Source of the DNA: an uncultured Collinsella sp.
GTDB lineage: Bacteria > Actinomycetota > Coriobacteriia > Coriobacteriales > Coriobacteriaceae
NCBI GenBank assembly: GCA_900758475.1
Contig: CAAERQ010000009.1
Coordinates: forward strand, 1 to 64,000
Direction: 5' to 3'
DNA length: 64,000 nucleotides
The position numbers and the translations under genes were made by a program. The notes below the pieces were generated by a model. The model had not been told where the DNA came from and made no database searches. It saw nothing but the letters and a program-made list of their open reading frames with translations. This document shows, piece by piece, positions 60,520 through 64,000 of the stretch (positions are counted from its first letter, which is position 1; each line of letters starts with the position of its first letter).

Positions 60520-61083
60520 TTGGCGCTCACACGAAAGATGCTCAAGGCAATGGGCATCGAGGACGAGAAGATCGACCAGATCATCGACGAGCATGCCGAG
60601 AGCGTGAACGCGCTCAAGGCGCAGCGCGACGAGTTCAAGGAGGCCGCGGGCAAGGCGGACGGCTACAAGAAGGAGCTGGACGCACTCAAGGCCAAGGTCG
60701 AGGGCGCGGACGAGTACGAGGAAAAGTACAAGGCCGCCGTCAAGAACCTAGAGGACTACAAGGCCAAGGTCGAGGGCGAGAAGGCCGCAGCCGAGAAGCG
60801 CGGCCTGTACCGAAAGCTGCTCGAGTCGGCAGGTGTGGACCCGAAGCGCATCGACACCGTTCTCAAGGTCTCCGACCTCGAGGGCGTGACCGTCAAGGAC
60901 GGCGCTATCGAGGGCGCGGACAAGCTGACCGAGGGCATCAAGGCCGACTGGGCCGACTTCATCGCAACCACGACCGTCAAGGGCGCCGACGTGGCCCACG
61001 CCCCCAAGGGCGAGGGCGGCAAGGACATCAACGAAATGAGCACCGCCGAGTACATGAAGTACAAGGCGGAGCAGAGAGGCTAA
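60520..61083 (+). CDS. phage scaffolding protein (GP20-like)
   Basis: A 187-aa highly charged coiled-coil protein (DEHAESVNALKAQRDEFKEA) with a short N-terminal helix (KMLKAMGIEDEKIDQII), the plan of phage GP20-type scaffolds that shape the prohead and then leave. The chosen TTG start has AAGGGAGA 6 nt upstream; no ATG gives the right length. The 109 bp before it has a GGCGGG/CCCGCC hairpin and no other gene. It is directly before the coat gene. Confidence 0.82.
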   Translation: MALTRKMLKAMGIEDEKIDQIIDEHAESVNALKAQRDEFKEAAGKADGYKKELDALKAKVEGADEYEEKYKAAVKNLEDYKAKVEGEKAAAEKRGLYRKLLESAGVDPKRIDTVLKVSDLEGVTVKDGAIEGADKLTEGIKADWADFIATTTVKGADVAHAPKGEGGKDINEMSTAEYMKYKAEQRG

Positions 61084-61092
61084 GGGGTTTCT

Positions 61093-61977
61093 ATGCCGAA
61101 CACCATCCTTACACCCAACATCATCGCCAACGAGGCGCTGGACGTTCTGCGCACCAACGCCGTCATGGCCAACCTCGTCCACCGCGACTACTCCTCCGAG
61201 TTCGTCGCGGGCGTGGGCGACACCATCACCATCCGCAAGCCCGCCACCTTCGAGGCCAAGGAGTTCACCACCCAGGTCGAGGTGCAGGATGCCACCGAGG
61301 ACAAGGTCGCCGTCAAGATGGACAAGCTGCTCGATGTGACGTTTGCCGTCACGTCCAAGGATCTGACGATGAACATCGTCGACTTCTCCGCGCAGTTCCT
61401 CGTCCCGGCGATGCAGGCCTTCGCCGACAAGATCGACGGCTACCTGCTCGGGCTCGAGAAGGACGTCACCGACAACCGCGTCGACCACACCAAGGGCGCC
61501 ATCGCCGTGGCGGACATCATCGCCGCCCGAAAGTTCCTCGTGGACGCCAAGGCGCCCTCCACGGAGCGCCGCTTCGTCTACGGCTCCCAGGCCGAGGCCG
61601 ACCTGCTCAACACCGACCTGTTCGTCAACGCCTCCGCCGTCGGCGACAACGGCACCGCCCTCAAGGAGGCGTCGCTGGGCCGAAAGTACGGCCTCGACTT
61701 CTACTGCGACCAGAACGTGCAGAAGACCACGGCCGAGACTGCCAACTACACGCCGTCCATCGCGTTCCATAAGAACGCCTTCGCGCTCGTGACCCGCCAG
61801 CTCGAGATGCCGCTCGGCGCCCCCAAGGCGTACTCCACCTCCTACGACGGCTTCGGCCTGCGCGTCGTGCAGGGCTACGACCAGAAGACCAAGACCGACA
61901 CCGTCTCCATCGACATGCTCTGCGGCGTCAAGACCCTCGACAAGAGCCTTGCCGCCGTCATCACCGACAAGCGATAG
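61093..61977 (+). CDS. major capsid protein (P22 coat-like)
   Basis: A 294-aa protein. ILTPNIIANEALDVLRTNAV and GVGDTITIRKPATFEAKEFT match the N-terminus of the P22 gp5-type coat family; VTSKDLTMNIVDFS is another typical phrase. It forms the icosahedral shell. Strong codon bias to C-ending codons is consistent with high expression. AGGGGTTTCT precedes the ATG. Confidence 0.88.
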   Translation: MPNTILTPNIIANEALDVLRTNAVMANLVHRDYSSEFVAGVGDTITIRKPATFEAKEFTTQVEVQDATEDKVAVKMDKLLDVTFAVTSKDLTMNIVDFSAQFLVPAMQAFADKIDGYLLGLEKDVTDNRVDHTKGAIAVADIIAARKFLVDAKAPSTERRFVYGSQAEADLLNTDLFVNASAVGDNGTALKEASLGRKYGLDFYCDQNVQKTTAETANYTPSIAFHKNAFALVTRQLEMPLGAPKAYSTSYDGFGLRVVQGYDQKTKTDTVSIDMLCGVKTLDKSLAAVITDKR

Positions 61978-61985
61978 GCGCAGAG

Positions 61986-62402
61986 ATGCTCGAGCAGGTG
62001 CTTCTGTCGCTGCGCAACTGGTTCGTCGCAGACAAGCGCACGGGGCGCGTCCGCATCGAGGGCGGCCGCCTCGTGCCGCCCGCGGGGCTCGACCTCAAGG
62101 AGGGCCAGTACATCCGCATCACGGGCTCGACGTTCAACGACGGGCTGCACTCATGGCCCTACAACGGCCTCACGGACGAGGAGTTCGTCGGCACCGTCTG
62201 GGCGCTCGCCATCCCGCAGGCTGTGGTCGACCTCGCTGACGAGATCGCAGTGTGGCAGACCGAGCACGCCAAGGAGCTGGACAGCCCGTACGCATCCGAG
62301 AGCTTCGGCGGCTACAGCTACACGCGCGTCGGTGGCGACGGCTCGCCCATCACGTGGCGACAGCAGTTCAAGGCGCGCCTCGACCCTTGGAGAAAGCTGT
62401 GA
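61986..62402 (+). CDS. head-tail connector protein
   Basis: A 138-aa protein right after the coat gene. The N-terminal LEQVLLSLRNWFVADKRTGR and the later VDLADEIAVWQTEHAKELDS resemble phage head-tail connectors of the gp6/gp15 adaptor type. Its position supports adaptor function. It overlaps the next gene by GTGA. Confidence 0.6.
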   Translation: MLEQVLLSLRNWFVADKRTGRVRIEGGRLVPPAGLDLKEGQYIRITGSTFNDGLHSWPYNGLTDEEFVGTVWALAIPQAVVDLADEIAVWQTEHAKELDSPYASESFGGYSYTRVGGDGSPITWRQQFKARLDPWRKL

Positions 62403-62752
62403 GTCGCCTGTACGAGCGCATGGCGGTGGCGTGCGCGAGGCTCGTCGCAAAGACCGAGCCCGATGGTGAGGGCGGCTTCAAGACCGTCCTCACCATCGGC
62501 GACGGCTTCACGGCGGCGATCGTGCGCGACAGCTCGACGGCCTCGCGCATCGCGGAGCACGACGGCGTGAGGAACGTCTACACCGTGACCACCGACGAGC
62601 CGCTGCGGTACGGCGACCTCTTCCAGCGTGCGTTCGACGGGCAGGTATTCCGCTGCACGTCGAACGCGGACGACGGGGCGGCACCGAGCTGCGCGTCGTT
62701 CGGCTTCGGCCAGTGCAGCGCGGAGGAGTGGGAGGTGCCGGATGGCGACTAA
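62399..62752 (+). CDS. minor head/head-closure protein
   Basis: A 117-aa protein. LRYGDLFQRAFDGQVFRCTS, then ASFGFGQCSAEEWEVP is a phrase seen in small head-closure proteins of siphoviruses. It follows the connector and starts at a GTG overlapping its stop. Confidence 0.6.
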   Translation: MSRLYERMAVACARLVAKTEPDGEGGFKTVLTIGDGFTAAIVRDSSTASRIAEHDGVRNVYTVTTDEPLRYGDLFQRAFDGQVFRCTSNADDGAAPSCASFGFGQCSAEEWEVPDGD

Positions 62753-63110
62753 GGCGGCAGCACTGCAGGCATGGCTAGAGGGCTTCGGGCTGCCCGTGTA
62801 CCGCGACTCGGCGGTGCCGGGCGAGGCGAAGATGCCCTACATCACCTACGACCTGCCGACCGCGTCGTTCGGCACGCAGTGCAACTCCGAGGTGAACCTC
62901 TGGTACCGGACCTCGTCCGAGGCCGCGCCCAACGCCAAGGCCGAGGAGGTCGCCCGTGCTCTCGGGCTCTCGCGTGTGCTCCTGCCATGCGACGGCGGCG
63001 GCATGTGGGTGATGCAGGGCGAGCCGTTCTGCAACGCCATGGCCGACGAGGACAACGCCGTGAAGCGCCGAATCATCAACCTGACCATTGAGTACATGAC
63101 CAGCTACTAG
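62742..63110 (+). CDS. tail terminator/tail completion-like protein
   Basis: A 122-aa protein. LQAWLEGFGLPVYRDSAVPG, MPYITYDLPTASFG and NLTIEYMTSY match the layout of small tail-terminator proteins (gp17-like) found before the tail tube gene. Overlaps the previous gene by 11 nt. Confidence 0.65.
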   Translation: MATKAAALQAWLEGFGLPVYRDSAVPGEAKMPYITYDLPTASFGTQCNSEVNLWYRTSSEAAPNAKAEEVARALGLSRVLLPCDGGGMWVMQGEPFCNAMADEDNAVKRRIINLTIEYMTSY

Positions 63111-63118
63111 GAGGTCAT

Positions 63119-63688
63119 ATGTCTAAGTTCACGCGCATCCCCGAGAACACGTTCAAGGAGATCGTTATCAACGCGGGCCTGCTCGCCACGAATTTCAACC
63201 CCAAGACCGCCGAGGTCGCGGAGTCCGAGCTGATGGGCGCGACGAGCGGCGGAACCAGCTTCGCCGCCACGCCAAGCTTCATCGACTACGGCGAGGACAT
63301 CGACAACTGCCCCGCCAACACGATGGAGCTGAAGCGCATCGACAGCATCGAGGCCAAGCTGAGCGGCACATTCGTGACGCTGAACACCGCGCTCGGCAAG
63401 AAGCTCGCAGCCGCAGCCGACGAGACCGAGGGGAAGATCGTCCCGCGCTCCGCGCTCTCGGAGGAGGACTTCGCCGACATCTGGCTCATCGGCGATTACT
63501 CGGGCGAGAGCGGCAACGGCTATATCGCCATCCGCCTCATCAACGCGCTCAACACGGGCGGTCTGCAAATCACGACGCAGAACAAGGCCAAGGGCCAGTT
63601 CGCGTTCGAGTTCACGGGCCACTACTCAATCAAGAACCCCGAGATCGTGCCCTACGAGCTGTATATCAAGCAGGAGATTGGAGCCTAA
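63119..63688 (+). CDS. major tail tube protein
   Basis: A 189-aa protein. The beta-rich body (SKFTRIPENTFKEIVINAGL; FSGTFVTLN-like LSGTFVTLNTALGKKLAAA) and the end (GHYSIKNPEIVPYELY) match siphovirus tail tube proteins. Its presence after the terminator gene indicates a long non-contractile tail. AGGAGGTCAT precedes the ATG. Confidence 0.85.
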   Translation: MSKFTRIPENTFKEIVINAGLLATNFNPKTAEVAESELMGATSGGTSFAATPSFIDYGEDIDNCPANTMELKRIDSIEAKLSGTFVTLNTALGKKLAAAADETEGKIVPRSALSEEDFADIWLIGDYSGESGNGYIAIRLINALNTGGLQITTQNKAKGQFAFEFTGHYSIKNPEIVPYELYIKQEIGA

Positions 63689-63690
63689 CC

Positions 63691-64000
63691 ATGAAGCTGG
63701 ACAACCTTAACGCCGACGAGTTCCAGAATACCATGTGCCTGTTGGCGGACGTGGCGGAGGACGTCATGAACGGCGAACTCGGCGCAAAGGCAAAGGCCGC
63801 CTACGCCAAGTTCCGCTCCGACTCCGCCAAGGCGAAGGCCAAGGCGACCGCCAAGGCGAAGGGCGACCCCGAGGCCGCGAAGGCAGCCGCCACCGCCGAG
63901 GTCAACGGCCTCGCCGTGGACATGGTGGCGGGGCTTCTGCCCGACGTGCTGCGCCAGGGCGGCGAGATCAGCTACAAGCTGCTCGCCGCGCTCGACGGCC
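63691..64000 (+). CDS. putative tail assembly chaperone, cut by the window edge
   Basis: The first 103 codons of a gene 2 nt after the tail tube gene. MKLDNLNADEFQNTMCLLAD is followed by a helical Ala/Lys-rich stretch. The place after the tube gene is that of tail assembly chaperones (gpG-like), which often have a frameshift extension; that part is outside the window. Confidence 0.5.
   Translation, partial: MKLDNLNADEFQNTMCLLADVAEDVMNGELGAKAKAAYAKFRSDSAKAKAKATAKAKGDPEAAKAAATAEVNGLAVDMVAGLLPDVLRQGGEISYKLLAALDG

Larger units (their letters stand above)
38785..64000 (+). mobile_element. siphovirus-type prophage, left part (continues past window)
   Basis: From the leftward integrase to the right edge the genes follow a temperate-phage plan: integrase and repressor leftward, then Cro-like protein, recombination and replication genes, terminase, portal, head, connectors and tail tube rightward. 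Host genes end at the SGNH hydrolase. The left attachment site should be between about 38400 and 38785, but the right one is outside the window, so the repeat cannot be identified. No tRNA is present at the junction. The genes I can judge are intact, apart from one possible frameshift near 51925. Confidence 0.93.

Noticed and set aside
60441..61772. 443-aa plus-strand frame over scaffold and coat genes
   Set aside because: Out-of-frame Arg/Gly/His-rich translation of two recognised genes.

Overview
The window looks like chromosome of a high-GC Gram-positive gut actinobacterium, most likely the class Coriobacteriia and probably Collinsella. This is an inference from gene content, not from a marker gene: there is an arginine deiminase operon, a division and wall (dcw) cluster with ftsZ and ftsQ but no ftsA, a sepF/divIVA tail, and a phage gene resembling actinobacterial integration host factor. 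I see no rRNA, tRNA or CRISPR array.

Positions 1-5000: end of arcA, then arcB and a YfcC/ArcD-type carrier (arginine deiminase pathway), a run of hairpins, and an isolated DUF1846 gene. Positions 5000-8300: a winged-helix protein, pyrG and xerD. Positions 8500-24200: the dcw cluster in the order mraZ, rsmH, ftsL-like, ftsI, murF, mraY, murD, ftsW, murG, murC, murB, ftsQ, ftsZ. It is tightly packed and often overlapping; murE and ftsA are absent. Positions 24250-32360: yfiH, then a complete pstSCAB-phoU phosphate-uptake set inserted inside what is normally the contiguous yfiH-yggS-sepF-yggT-divIVA block, with 11-bp direct repeats resembling a PhoP/PhoB box upstream. Positions 32400-38400: a nitroreductase, a DUF47/PiT low-affinity phosphate transport pair, a small unknown protein, a Bax-inhibitor-1 membrane protein, a PARG-like ADP-ribose hydrolase candidate and an SGNH esterase. 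Several intergenic spaces carry long imperfect palindromes of related architecture.

Positions 38785-64000: the left part of a siphovirus-type prophage that runs off the right edge. It has a leftward integrase and CI-like repressor, a palindrome-rich operator region with a Cro-like gene, and a rightward early operon. That operon holds an excisionase-like HTH, RusA, Bet-type annealing protein, DUF1351, an mIHF-like protein, SSB, a replication organiser and many tiny stop/start-overlapped genes. A terminator and a large hairpin precede the packaging and head genes: terminase small and large subunits, portal, a 709-aa fibre-like protein, MuF, scaffold, P22-type coat, connectors, tail tube.

The most interesting system is in the head region. 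The MuF head protein carries a C-terminal papain-like toxin domain (NCxxC, GRH, DPQ signature) and is followed one base later by a small AT-richer gene with the look of its immunity protein. Other points of note are tandem tiny membrane peptides beside the repressor, a repressor whose S24 Ser/Lys dyad reads Cys/Arg, a yggT gene that seems to lack a standard start codon, and the PARG-like gene. Function calls rest on motif recognition by eye.
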